DNA of 64,000 nt from Nageia nagi (Eukaryota > Pinophyta): contig JBITNC010000001.1 in NCBI GenBank assembly GCA_050084985.1, positions 104,036,001-104,100,000 on the forward strand. Reading direction: 5' to 3'. The notes beneath the pieces were generated by a model, which saw nothing but the letters and a program-made list of their open reading frames with translations, had not been told where the DNA came from and ran no database searches. Each line of letters begins with the position of its first letter. Positions within the stretch are counted from its first letter, which is position 1. Position numbers and translations under genes: made by a program. Positions 11,046-23,916 of this stretch are shown here, one piece after another.

Positions 11046-13039
11046 ATACTAGCTCACCCTCTTAACGAGTTAACTCTCATTATTTAGGTATCATGTTGAG
11101 ATCATAACTCCATCAATGATACTATCAATAAGGAATCACATGAAGTAAATATCATAGTGTGAATATTCACATTTTATCCCTAAAATACACTTGTACCATG
11201 TAGTACCATTAACTTATCTTCCATGCTCCAAACTAATGAGATAATACACAGAGATGTGCTCATAGGATAAAACTTGAAGAAGAAATTAGTATCCATGATG
11301 ATAAAATCATTATGGTAATGGTATAATTATCATAATATTTCATAAAAAATATCATTCTAGATAACATGTCTCATAATATGCATAAAATTGTAATGAAAAG
11401 TCTCATTGTTCTTGTATGGATATAAGATCCTAGCAATAAGAGAAAACCTCTACATTTAAGTGAAAATATAGTTCTAAGAGTTAGTCAACCATTATACGTA
11501 CCATTAAAACTTAGCTAGATCACTAACATAATAAATTTAGATGAGTTTACCCTTGATTAGTACCCACTAAATCTATCACTTATTTTATAACATCATAAAA
11601 ATTTCACTAGTAGGGTGCTAGAACGTATTCGAATTAGATCTTAATATTTGTAAAGTGTTGAAAGGAAAGGGATGTTAATGTGAACTTATCCCATGAAGAA
11701 TATATGTATGATACCTATATTTTCTGATATAAAATAATCCTCATTGAAAAATCCCCATTAGTGAATGTTCTCAAGGAAAATAGGATGGATCAATCCGTAG
11801 TTTATGAGATTTGGATAATCCTATAAACACAAGAATAAACCATAAGAAAATACCCCCAAATTTTTTTAAAACCATATTTAGATGAAAATAAAGAGCATAT
11901 GAAGAGAAGAAACATAGATAAAATAATAAGTAAGGGATTAAATGGATGAAATAATATAATAACATAAGTTTTATGTCATCCCTAATTGGAAAAATCCATA
12001 GATATTTAACTATTCATCATCATCAATTGGTTAAGGCATGTATAGCCATAGCATTGATGTCCATGTTGGTAAGAGAACTAAAATATAGAGAAATATAAAT
12101 GGAAACATTCATCTCAATAAATAAAACCCTCATCCTCATTCTTAAATTTGATAGAAAATTCCAAAGAAGGATAATTGGATAGTAAAAACCTCTAGCTTAG
12201 CAAAAGATAATAACATTTACATGTGTGGAAACCTTGTTGTTTCATAAGAGGTAAGCCCTATGGTTCTCTTACTCTATAATCTTCTTCATAAAATGCAAAA
12301 TTAGGTCAAGACTCTAGAAAAACTCATGAAAATAAACTAAATTGATACAATTCATAAACCAAATCAATTACTTAGCAATGGTGATCACTCATAAGGCTCT
12401 AAATTACCTAAGTAAGCTACTCAACTCCTACTAGACCCGAGCTCAATTTTGAAATAGTGAAAGTGATAAAAAATCATTATCTATCCTATTTAAGAGAAAA
12501 TTAGGGCATATTTAATAAGGTAAATATTAATTCATGAGAAACACTCATTCATCCAAATTCATTCAATTCAAGTGTCAAGAAATTCTGCACCTAAATTCAT
12601 AATGAACACTCATGTCCATGCTCATCATAGCAACTACACTATCTTTCCTTCTTATCCATAACCTCAATCAAAAAATCATAATACCTCTAGCTACATGTAG
12701 TTTAAAAATTAATTTAGGAATAACATATATTCGATACTCAAGTTTTTATAAGCATGAATGAAAATCCAATCAAAGGATGATGCATTCCTTATACATTCAT
12801 TTTTGGATCCAATCTGTTCATCACAAAATCAAGTGCTCTATTAGAAACTATCAGGTATGAAAATATATTTTTAAGGATGATATATCATGCTACATGTTGT
12901 AGCTTCCACACCAAAAAAATATATTGCAAAATCAGTAGCCTATGCATTGAAGCTAGTACAGATGTTGAGTTACAACGGAATTATTAAAGATAAACTATAA
13001 CAAATCAACATAGTGGGTAAGACACAAAGAGTATTCCTA
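11046..13039. other. A+T-rich stretch, nothing recognised
   Basis: Only short chance frames; no motif, LTR end or RNA gene seen. By position it may be the decayed internal region of the element bounded by the direct repeats. Confidence 0.4.
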
Positions 13040-14540
13040 ATCTTATATTTGCTTTGAATTTTATCATTTGCATGATTGGGAAATATTCAAACCAATCATT
13101 GTTAAGACATCTTTGTTGGTTGGATCTCAACTAACCATCACTCTTAATCATATCTAAGAATAAGGCATGTACCTCATGATGATGAATGACATATCACATA
13201 ACATGGTTGGGAAATATTCAAATCAACCATATATTTGAGTCACCTTTTTTGGTTGGATCTCAACTAAACATCACCATATGTTTATTGATTCATATGTTGC
13301 ATCTAGGAATAGGGCATGTACCTCATGATGATGTTAACATAAATGGTTTCAATTGCATATGTTTCATCTAAGAATGGGGTATGACCCCATGATAATGTGG
13401 ACACACCTTTCTCATGATTTCTTATGTATGCATCTAAGAATGAAACATTGAGTATTTCTATATTTGGTATTCTCAAGATGATGTATGCCTATAATATTAA
13501 TTTAATCCTTGCTCCATTATTGCTATATCATTTGATGAAATGTTATGATGTTCTCTCTTACTATCACTTCTATATCTTTTATGAGTTAACAATAGTATAT
13601 GTTCTTGGAAGTATTTGTCTCTCATTTTCAATTGTCATTATCTACTCTTGGTTGATTCCACTACATGCAAGTCAATACATCTCACAACCAAGGTAAAGAA
13701 GGGGGAAATATACATCATTAAATCCTTGATAATTCAAATAGCTAAACTAGGGAAGCATCAATTTTTTCTTCTCTTCTTATTTAATCACTTTGCAAGGATA
13801 ATGTCATTTTAGATTCAATTTCATTATACATACAAAAGGGGCCATTTTGTTGTTACTTAAAAGTGGTCCAAGCCTTAACATGGTCCCACTTAGGTGTAAT
13901 GTTACATACACATTTACTCATATTTTAGTCATATTTTACCTTATTATCACATATTTATTAGGTTGTGTTCTTATGTTTTATATTATGTATATTGATGTGA
14001 CTTCAACCAATATTAAAGTGATCAAATGGTGATATCACATCTGATATAAATGTATGTATCTATAACATGTGGATTACATCTCAATAGATAGTACCCTACA
14101 CTTGGGAGTTTTTGAATCCCATATATTGAGAATGAAATCTTGTTATCACTTGAGAGAATATCTATTATAAAATTTTGTGATCATACACATGGTTCAACTT
14201 ATCATCATGTCTACTATCATTGATCCTTTTTGGTGAACCTCACTCTTTAGAAATGTTTGTGCCCACATTGACATTCATTTCCATGCAAAGTTGTTAGAGA
14301 TTAGCATTTGTACTAGCATTCCTTTTGTAGTTGGCCTTGGGATTTGCATAGTAAGGTCACCTATCATTGACAAGTTCATTTTTCATATCCTCAACATCAA
14401 CATAGGAATACACAAGTATTTATCTTTCACTCAATTCATTTCTCTTTAGTGCATGTAGTTACCATTTATGCCTTAACATCAATGTGATTTTGTTATTCTC
14501 TTACTACACTATTGAATTTCCTTATTCATGTATGTTTATT
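13040..14540 (+). repeat. Degenerate direct repeat, copy 2
   Basis: Counterpart of 8520-9980. The polypurine tract is CAAAAGGGGCCATTT and the LTR-like start TTGTTGTTACTTAA is at 13847. It then shares CCCACTTAGG and CTTGTTATCACTTGAGAGAA. A short local repeat (CATCATGATGATGTTAACAT-type lines at 13170 and 13320) sits inside it. No open frame of interest. Confidence 0.6.
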
Positions 14541-14886
14541 TGAGTTAATTATATTAGGTTTATCATATAATAAATGTGTATGTGTTTTTAGTTTATTTAG
14601 GGGTAAAACCCTAGGTGTACCAAAACACATCAATAAATGTATTTTAGAAAACTTTCATCCAAGAAATGTTTAGTAAATAAATTATGCTTAGAATCATTCA
14701 TATTTTTATTTGATAAATAAAAATAGTAAACAATATTAGATATTAATAGAAATTAGTTAATTATAGGTACAATACACATTCTTATTGATGTAATAATTTA
14801 TTGCTTTATTTTTTATGGAGATATCTCTAGAACCTTACTTGTTGCAATGAAACCAAATACCAAAACACCTAAATCCGATGTAGGTA
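14541..14886. other. A+T-rich stretch, nothing recognised
   Basis: No coding motif or repeat boundary identified. It may be the tail of the LTR-like block starting at 13847. Confidence 0.3.
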
Positions 14887-14887
14887 A

Positions 14888-14960
<73 letters not shown>

Positions 14961-14966
14961 ATATTT
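14887..14966. repeat. (AT)n microsatellite
   Basis: Nearly uninterrupted AT dinucleotides over about 80 bp, with one TT interruption. Confidence 0.95.
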
Positions 14967-17900
14967 AATACCAAGTTTCATGCATAAACAATCTTCTTAC
15001 AATAATGAAAAATAAACTAGGTAATGGTAATTACAAGTTCGCCAATCAATTTCTTTTGATTTTTTTGGTACATTACAAAAGAATAGGTCATGGATATTTT
15101 TATGATGTCTAGTAGACTGCCTTTTGATTTTTTTGAGGCATCACAAAAGACATATATTTCTTAGAGGATGGAAATATAAATTTAAAATTTGACTAATTCA
15201 TCTATAATCTTGTATAGGAGAGGTCTCTATACTCTTAGAAAATCCATTTTGGTAATTTTGGGGTATTAAAAATTCCACCATGAGAATAAGTTATCAATGA
15301 TCTTTTAAGCTATATAGGGTTTATCTCAAGAGTTTAGTTTGTAAGTTCTCTATTGTATTATTTTTATCTTTTCTCCTAATATGTTATATCATAAAAGATA
15401 AAATATATGCTTGTAGTTATTATGTAATTCATATTTTTAAACTATCTTAATTAATCTTGGAGGGTAAAGCTTCCTCTTGTGAATTTTGTAAGCTAGAAGA
15501 TTAAATTCTCATCTTGTTTCGTATTAATGATAGATTCCTATAGTAGCCAAGTCAAAAAGGGGGTATGTAAGAGGCATCAATACTAGATCTATCCATGATA
15601 CAAAGGGAAGTATATTTTAATTTCACTTATACATTTCTTATACATCTATACTATTTTTTGGATATATAAAATAAATTATTATCATTATATACCTAAAGAG
15701 GGGAAAATTATAAACACCTTAGAATAATTTTCTATTTTATATTAATTCATAATCTAGTATATCAATGTAAGATATTATTTATATGAATAAAATATAAAGG
15801 CTAATATTCTAATCTTGTTGTAATCAATGCTAATCATTATTAATCATGATTATATATAGAAATATCTTGAGATTGTAATTATTATCTTATAATTATGGGA
15901 TTATCAGGTATAAAACTTTTCTACATCATGGTAGATATAAAAGTAGGAGCATGGTATGGCATGAAATCTCCTATGGCATCTTATCTTATATGTCAAATGA
16001 GAAATATTAAAACACTTTCATGGTATTTCTTTATGCCATCTATTTTATATAATTATATTACACCTCTAAGATTTTGAATACTTTCTATGTTATACACATT
16101 ATATGATTCATTAAATACAAAAATATCATCAATTTTTCCAAAATGGTAATGGTGATGATTTTCTTCTATTATTAAAGGAGGAAGAGATTTGAGTGACTAC
16201 AAGTATAGATCTAAGACATTGTACATCAATATTTGGCTAGATATTATATAATCAAAGGACATTTATTATTTATTCTCTAAAGGATTGCTTCTATTTAGTT
16301 GAACTCATTCTTGGTTATATTTATTGGATCCAAAATGTTATTGAAAACCATAGGTAATATTTAATTAATTTATTTATTAATCATAATTATTATTTATAGT
16401 TTATACTTGTAATTGTCTTTGAATGACTTGTTTTTGTATTAATAAAACAAAATCATACAAAAGATGAATGGGTAGAATACATCACACCTCAAGTGCATTA
16501 CCCAAAAATAAAAATGTCCAACTTTAAACTAGAAACTACCGACCACATTGCTAGAAATAAATGCAAGAAAGGAAAATAAAATCACACCACTACACATGGT
16601 AAATTGAAAAAGGAATGTGCACCAATTACAGCAACTAAAATAAAATGCATTAAACCATAAGCCAAGTTGTAATTGACTACTAATAGCCACCACTCTTGCA
16701 ACTACCATATGCATTTAACACCATTCATTAGGAGGGAGGAGGATTGGTGTGTGGTGTGTGTATTGAAGGTTGTATTGAGTGCTCATTAAAATTTATCGTA
16801 TGCTTACTTCTCTCAATATTATGTTTCATCACATTCAAAGGAATATGTGACTAGTGAGTAGTATCTAAGGTATCCTATATATCCCACTAATTGGGATCTG
16901 TAGCATTAATGGGAGGGATTACATTGAATTAAGTAGCCACCCACCGATATGTAACCATCCCTTCTTCATGTGTATAATTCATGCATGCATGCATCCATAT
17001 AAAGGATTTATCCTCCTAACCACCTCCAACACCATCATTTGGATCCCCCCAACCACAATTATAACAAGAGGAAGTCAATAATTCCTCCTACCTAGGATGC
17101 AAAAAGGGGGAGTTTGGATATGTGTTATAACTAATAACCTATCTCAAAGGTGGGAAAAAGGTAGCCCTACCCTCCTAAATATGATATTGTCTACCTCACG
17201 AGGAAGAACTCCATTCCTACTCCTATGAGTGTGGGCAATGACATTATCTGGATCATGATCACTCTAAATGGTCTAAAGGCTTAGGATGAGGGGGGTCTAG
17301 CTAATAGAGCATGAGGTAATACTCTAATGAATAAGAATATCCAAAATATGTTTAACTCTAATGAATAAGAATATCCTTAATATGTTTAACTTTCAACATG
17401 AACTTGTTCACTTGGTCCATGATCTAGAACCAAATATCATGAAAAACTATAACTTATCAGCAAGAGAAAAGTCAATCAATGGAATTTTTCTAGAAAAAAA
17501 TAATATTTCTTTCTTTCCATAAATTAAATAAAATTATGATTATAATATCTAGAATTCATCAAGCCTATCAGAAAAAATAGGAGAATTTGCTAAAATATTA
17601 TGATGCCAAGTTAAATGCTATCTAAGAAATGATTGGAAGAAGGATTACATCCATTCCTTCCATCTATTCCCAATCATTCTAAGCTTTGCTATAATGCTAG
17701 TGAATATGGATAAAGGATTCTTATGTTTTGTAGAATGAACTCAAAGGGTTATTCACTCCTATTTGTTTAAATTTGTTACTAGTAGGGAGATATTGAAACA
17801 AAAGGGGCTAGAGAAAAAAAAGCTTCACTAGACCAAAAGTGGGCTTTGGGGGTAGGCAATTTGAGGTGGTTTTCTTATGATAATTTTTAATGACCCTAAT

Positions 17901-18300
17901 ATTTTCCTTTAGTGTAGTTTTTGAGGCATAGATTTTGTCACCACAAAAGAGCTATATGAGGTAGCTAAAAATTGCCTCTTCATGAAATCAAAAATAAAAA
18001 TAAAAATGGGTGCATAAGGGAATATTTTCAAAATTTGAGATATTTTGAGATAAGGGGTTAGAAGGGGAGGGGCATTTAGTGTATTTGGTGAAACAAGAGA
18101 GGAGAGGAGATGCTATATGAGAGGATACATAGTGAGACCAAAAAAGAGGAGACCTAGTGAGACTAGATGATGGTAAATAGGTTTGCCTAGGATGTGCAAG
18201 CTAGTATTTCAATTTGTGACCTTTCAAAATTCTAGTATTATTTTCAATTATACATATATATATATCCATGCTTTACAATTTTCTATATTCTTTTAGAAAA
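14967..18300. other. A+T-rich stretch without recognised genes
   Basis: Short frames only, e.g. 61 codons at 16529-16714 (minus) with no recognisable motif. A TTTTGATTTTTTTG element recurs at 15053 and 15122. Near 18060-18150 a GAGG-rich block (GGATACATAGTGAGACC) is repeated at about 21290-21365, showing duplication with the next region. Confidence 0.4.
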
Positions 18301-18309
18301 TTGATGAAT

Positions 18310-18625
18310 TCTACAAATATATCAAATCTTGAAATTATGTTTGTATCATGTATTTGGTCAAACTTATCCTGTATCTTTTGTATTATTCCACATGTTTATG
18401 TGTCTATTAGTTTTTCCAAAAAACCTATTTTATGTATTGTGTAATACTTGGAGACCATGAAATTATGTTTTATTCATGCATAATATCAAATCAATCTTGG
18501 ATCTTATTTTATTCTTCCACATGTTTCATATTTCTATGGGCCTATTTTAGAAAACCCTTTTTTTGTATTGTATAATCATTATAGACTATGAAACATTATT
18601 TTTGTTATGCATCTTGTCAAACAAA
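18310..18625 (-). pseudogene. PPR fragments (three shards)
   Basis: Minus-strand translations give FDKMHNKNNVS (about 18620-18565), KIQD-FDIMHE-NIIS (about 18535-18465) and KIQDKFDQIHDTNIIS (about 18400-18315). These match the ARxLFDxMxxRNVVSW core that links consecutive PPR motifs in plant P/PLS-class proteins, which bind organellar RNA. Stops and phase changes separate them, so they are relics. They run in the same direction as the adjacent 105-bp array. Confidence 0.55.
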
Positions 18626-18639
18626 CCCACAACATTTGA

Positions 18640-19060
18640 TTTGCAAGTAACAAGTTGATGCATCCACATACCCAACTTAGGGTTTATAGGTATTTTTTTT
18701 AATGAAGTTCAAAACTCCCATAACCTACATAAACCATAATATTCAATTTATGAGCATCAAGGATATGCATATACACATCCAATTTAAGGTTTATGGGTAT
18801 TTTAACACTAAAGTTAAAAGCATCCTCAAGATAGCTTCCTCAAATCATAACATTCAATTTTCAAGTAGCAAGTAGATATATGCGTACATCCAATTTAGGA
18901 TTTATGGGTATTTACATAGTAAATTTCAAAGCTCCTTTGCTTGCACATACCATAATATTTAATTTACAAGCACCAATTAGACACATGCACACACCCAATT
19001 TAGGGTTTATGGGTATTTTGGTAATGAATTTCAAAGCTCCCTGAAGATAGGTTGAACAAA
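18640..19060 (-). repeat. Tandem array of a ~105-111 bp unit derived from a PPR C-terminal motif
   Basis: Four head-to-tail units; the GGGTTTATGGGTATT core recurs at about 18688, 18795, 18906 and 19011, spacings 107, 111 and 105 bp. On the minus strand the last three units keep one frame and read ALKFITKIPINPKLGV, then IPINPKLDV, then KIPINLKLDV, each followed by a LLGACKLN-like segment. This resembles the E-type motif near the end of plant PPR proteins (MPIKPxxxVWxxLLGAC). A lone fifth unit lies at about 20030-20075. The repeat period equals one PPR (35 codons) in the best-spaced pair. Stops are present, so it does not encode a protein. Confidence 0.6.
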
Positions 19061-19108
19061 CAAGAAGGTAAACAATGCATGTATAATGATTAATCTTATG
19101 ATTGTAGG

Positions 19109-19133
19109 ATATATATATATATATATATATATA
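19109..19133. repeat. (AT)n microsatellite
   Basis: Twelve AT dinucleotides. Confidence 0.9.
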
Positions 19134-19385
19134 AGCTTGGAGAGACTTTTAATCATATGCAATCGTCAAGTGTAAAACTAGCTATATGAAGAAACATTGT
19201 AATTCAAAAAATTATCAAAAAATAATCTAAAAGTGGTAATTTGGTAAAAATAAGCTTATAATACTTAAAAAATATTCAATTGATAAATTTAAATGCTATG
19301 TTATCTTACCTCCATAATAAGCACAAAAAGATATAAAGGTTGAATGGATCCCCCTCATGAAATTATGCATGCATCATTTATCTTG

Positions 19386-19630
19386 TTAAACAATTCTTTG
19401 GCCTTGTGTATTCTTTCATATTTTGCATACATGCCTATTAGTGCATTCAAAACCACCACATTCAATGAAAATCCATTTTTAGCTACTCTTTAATGGATTT
19501 CCATACCTTCTTCTAGAGCTCCAATGGTGTCACATGCTAGAATAATGATACATCCCAATAATAATGCAATAAGAGTCACTCATGCTATTAAAGTATTTTC
19601 ATCCATCATCCACTAGACCTAAATAATTGT
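19386..19630 (-). pseudogene. PPR gene fragment (about 80 codons)
   Basis: The clearest PPR relic here. On the minus strand one frame reads GALEEGMEIH, a stop, RVAKNGFSLNVVVLNALIG, then MYAKYERIHKAKELF. This is the ending of one plant PPR and the start of the next (GALEQGxxIHxxxxKxGFxxNVxVxNALIxMYAKCGxIxxAxxLF). Two in-frame stops interrupt it. The parent would have been an organelle-targeted RNA-binding protein. No organelle targeting peptide or full repeat array remains. The same phrase, GALEEGMEIH-like, occurs in the PPR pieces inside the 4.3-kb terminal repeats at 42171 and 54525. Confidence 0.75.
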
Positions 19631-19639
19631 ATGTAAGTA

Positions 19640-20700
19640 GAACACATACACATATTTATATATATAAGTATAACATATAAAAAAATTTCTCATGGTAGTT
19701 GTTTTTCTTTCCTAAGAGCCTTTTTATTTTTAATAAAAAAGGGTTATTAGTAAAGTAAATATATAACCTGTAAGACTTTCTTAAAATATATTGATATTGC
19801 ACTTGCATTTTGCATATTTTAAAATAATTCTTGAGCATTATGTTTATTTCCAACTTATGATTTTTGGATTGGTTTTTGACACTTGGAAAGGTTTTTGGGT
19901 TGAACAATTACTTTCCTTCTCCAAGCCAATTTTTGGATCATATGTTACTATATTTAAATCATTTCATATCACATCATGCATATTGTCTATCTAGGTATTC
20001 AAAATCATAACATTTAATTTACAAAGCACCATTTAGACACATCCATATACCCAATTCAAGGTTTATAGGTATTTGGGCACCCAATACCAATTATGATGTT
20101 GTCCATGGGTTCTTGAAGAATGGCCCAATGGAACACATCTACATGGTTATATATGCAAGTAGAATAAATACAAATGTTTCTTATGATATTAAATTTTTGT
20201 TCTTTGTAGGCTATATTTTAGGATTTACTAAAATCCCTTTTTATTTCTCATCCAAAGAATGAGAAACAAAAAAGGGATTTTATAAAGCACAAAATATATG
20301 ATGGTCATGGGCTCCCAAAGGATGGTCTAATGGAATTGACCTATCACTATTATATATATTATATAATATATGAAAATGATGAAGGATAATGATATGTTGA
20401 TGATCAAGTGGACCATATGATATAAAATGATCAAAATGCACCATAGTTTCATGATCAAGTGTACCAAATTATCCTAATGCACAAACATATGATATGAAAT
20501 GATTTGATTACACCATATTGGTATGAAATGATGCTATCAAGTACAATATGATATGAAATTATTCAAATATCATCTAATATTCCAATTATTGCTGAAATTA
20601 ATCAAATATGATTTACATAATTGCTACCACAACATTCAATTTAGAGGCACCAAGTAGAAATATACATGCAACTAAGAAGAACTTTTTGAAAAATTGAATT
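19640..20700. other. A+T-rich stretch with scattered PPR-like shards
   Basis: Holds one isolated copy of the 105-bp unit near 20050 and two copies of a GGGxTCxxAAxGATGGxCxAATGGAA phrase (20112 and 20312) that recurs inverted at 23835. Nothing else recognised. Confidence 0.35.
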
Positions 20701-20705
20701 ACAAC

Positions 20706-20792
20706 TTAAAACCCAATGGGCATGTATGCAAAATGTGGAAGATACATGACGCAAACATAGTTTCATGGATTACAATGTGAAATATGTATGGT
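20706..20792 (+). pseudogene. PPR fragment, plus strand
   Basis: PMGMYAKCGRYM in one frame, then DANIVSWITM in the next, with a one-base slip between. MYAKCG and VSW are the most conserved words of plant PLS-class PPR proteins. It is opposite in strand to the fragments at 18.3-19.6 kb. Confidence 0.6.
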
Positions 20793-22430
20793 GTAGATAC
20801 AATTTCATATCATATGTCATAATTTATTTGTATAAATATTTTGATACATGCCAAGCAATGAAGGAACCCACAACATGTTCTATTATTTCATCTCATCATT
20901 CTATATATACAACATGACATCCACTTGGGAACCACATATTTTTTTTGTATTTGGTTAAGTATTAGAAATATGTTTTTACCAAGATACTACTTTGGATCAT
21001 TTAGATCATTTATATTAAGGTAATTATTATAGTTAAAGTAATGAAGAAGACCAAAACATGTTTCATTATTTTCAAGAACTTGAAATATTTTTGGCATTTC
21101 AAGTTTTTCAAGCTAAAAGGTTGGAGGAGAGAGGTATCTTTAAATTATTTCATACCATACATATAGTGCACTTAAACATAGTTTCATATCTTATGGTATA
21201 CTCAGATAATTTCATATGATACATATGGTGCACTTGAAATAGTTTCATATCTTATTTTTGCATATCTTGTGATCATTACTAGAAGAAAGAGGGGTATTTG
21301 GTGTATTAGTGAGACTAAAGAGATGAAGCAAGATTAGAATAAGGATACATGGTGAGACCAGAGGAGACATGGCATAAGGTATTTTAATTCATCTATGATT
21401 TTTTATATAGGGAAAAATAATTTCATGTCCTTGTGATACAATTGCAATTACCTCATAATATTGCAATCTCTACAATTTTAAGCATCCAAGTTGGTTGTGT
21501 TGTAACATTAAAAATGTTGAAACATAATGATGATATATATTTGGAGAGCTTATTAATGTAGCTATCCCTAAATTTTCTAATTCATGATGTTTTATACAAG
21601 TTATCTAGGAGGAAAGAAATATAATGTTTATATCTTGTTGTGATTATTATGGAGGTAAGCAACATAGCATATTATATTCAATAATGTAGATAGAATTGTA
21701 ATAGATAAAATTGATTAATAATTCTATCTATCTCAGTATCATACTTATCATAATGGTTTTTTACAATTCAATGCTTATAATCATGTCATTAATTTTTATA
21801 AATTACAAGTACAAAGAGAACACCAAGTATGTCATTTTTCATAACTCAAAATGCTTGGTAACTTTCCAAGTGCCTAATGAATCATTATATATGCATTATT
21901 GAATTTCTTGAGGAAGTTTTGAATATTATATATAATACACTTGCTTCATTTCATATCATATGTTATACTTAGATAAGCAACATGGCATTTAAATTTCTTG
22001 GTTGAACAATTACTAAGTATTACAAGCATATTTTTCCTAACTTACCACTTTTGGACTAGTTTTTACACTTACTTAAAAGTATAGTGTTTCATTAAGGGTG
22101 TAATATGATAATAATTAGTCATCAAATTGAAGTGTTAAAGGGAATATTTATTTTAGCTATGAATTTCATATCCTCTAGTCATCATGAAATTATCTAGGAA
22201 CTTAGGTAGTATGTTGCTTTCCTTCTCTAAGCCATTTTTACACTTGACAATTACATATTCTTAAAAGTACCTAAATCCTTTCATTTTATGCATATCTTAT
22301 AATAGTGGGATTAATAATTATATATTCATTGTTAACCTTCTTGGTCGATATACTATCTTGAGGGAGCTTTGAAATTCATCCTCTTCAATGATTGCATGAT
22401 ACACATGAAATGGGTGTACTAAAAATTAAA
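20793..22430. other. A+T-rich stretch, repeats but no genes recognised
   Basis: Contains the second copy of the GAGG/ATACATGGTGAGACC block (21275-21365). The phrase ATATGAAATGATTTAAATACACC (whole or in part) recurs across 20.4-22.9 kb in both orientations. The 63-codon frame at 21711 has no recognised motif. Confidence 0.35.
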
Positions 22431-22434
22431 GATC

Positions 22435-22835
22435 CATAGACACATGAAATAATTCTTAAGCCCTATATATTGTTTTACATTTTGAATACATGCCTATCAA
22501 GGTAGTCACAAGTATAAGATGCATGATACAAACACATTCTAATGGTATACAATGATTGCAAGATTCATGAGATTTCTAAAAGAATGTGGTAAAATTTAAA
22601 GCACTAATTGCTCCTAAGTGCCAAAATGCCCATAAATATTAAAATGGGGGTGTGGATGTACCAAAATATTTTTACAAATAAGTTATGACATGTGATATGG
22701 AATGATTTAAATACACCATTTAATATGATATGAAATGATTTAAATACATAAAAATGTGTGTTCTATAAATTAAAGGCCCATAGAAACATGGAATAATTCT
22801 TGGGCCTTGTGTATTATTTCACATTTTACATACAT
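22435..22835. pseudogene. PPR shards on both strands
   Basis: Minus strand: LIGMYSKCKTIYRA then ELFHVSMD (about 22520-22440), and MYVKCEIIHKAQELFHVSMG (about 22830-22760). Plus strand: DTNTF-stop-WYTMIARF (22486-22530) and KMPINIKMGVWMY (about 22630-22670). These are respectively the A-helix/B-helix words, the VSW junction and the E-type motif of PPR proteins. They are out of natural order and orientation. Confidence 0.55.
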
Positions 22836-23099
22836 ATGATATGAAATAATTTAAATACACTATATGATCCAAAAATTGGCTTGGGAAAGGAAAACAATTG
22901 CTCAACATGTGATATGAAATGATTTAAATACACCGTATGATACAAAAAAATTAAAAGGACAAAAATATTTCAAGTGCTTGCCTAAGTTGGTAAAAAACAT
23001 GGTGGTAGTACATAACCAAACACAAAAACAATATGTGGTTCCCAAGTGGTTCATCATTTTAGAGTTTAAGGGCATCCTTGTTATGACCATGAATTGCAT

Positions 23100-23275
23100 T
23101 TCCTCCAACCATTATAGTCCATGAGACTATGTTTACATCATGCATCATCAACATTTTGCATTCATGTCTATCATACTTTATGTTCCATTTCATTTATTTT
23201 AAAAAGTGCTACTTGGGTGTGTGGATGTGTCTACTTAGTGTTTGTAAATCAAAATGTTATGTTAGCAATATTATA
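23100..23275. pseudogene. PPR shards on both strands
   Basis: Minus strand 23160-23115 reads DVNIVSWTIM. Plus strand about 23210-23265 reads LGVWMCLLSVCKSKCYVS, matching the VWxxLLGAC word of the E-type motif. A further degenerate DANTIS piece lies at about 23490-23455 (minus). Confidence 0.5.
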
Positions 23276-23750
23276 AAACATATTTGAATCATTTAAGAAA
23301 TAATATTTAATCATAATTATGATATTCTTGATCATTTGAGAATAATTGTAGAGCATATTTGAATCTTATTGAGCTTCTTCAAAAAATTGTACTTCCATCA
23401 TACATCTTATCATATAATACCCATGCGATGCATCATATGTTTGTATCTTAAAATCATTACAAATAATGAAATTGTATTTGCATCATGCATCTTGTCAAAC
23501 TATTCTCAGCTTTACATCATGTATCTGCTTAAAATTACATAATTTCTTATCATATAATGGACTTGGATAATTTCATATCATATGTTTTTAGCATCTAGTT
23601 TGGTTATGTGATAACATAACAATGATACATGTATTGAGAGCTTCTAATTCATGATATTTTGAACAAGTTATCTTCGAGAAGGATATCTTATTGAAGAGGT
23701 AAGATAACATAGCTTTTAAATTTCTTGGTTGAATAGTTGTAAAGAGTTAC

Positions 23751-23756
23751 ACACAC

Positions 23757-23810
<54 letters not shown>

Positions 23811-23812
23811 AT
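23751..23812. repeat. (AC)n(AT)n microsatellite
   Basis: A short AC run passes into more than twenty AT dinucleotides. It adjoins the inverted copy of the PPR-region phrase at 23820-23870, just before the LINE 3' end. Confidence 0.9.
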
Positions 23813-23916
23813 GAATGGTTAGTTCTATTGGGCCATCCTTTTGGAGTCCAAGGCCAACATCATAATTAGGGTCAGTTTTGGACCAAAGGTAGACTTTGAT
23901 ATTGGATGATCAAAGA

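Noticed and set aside
18640-19060. CRISPR-like array
   Set aside because: Units are contiguous with no unique spacers and encode PPR-like text; the window is plant nuclear DNA.
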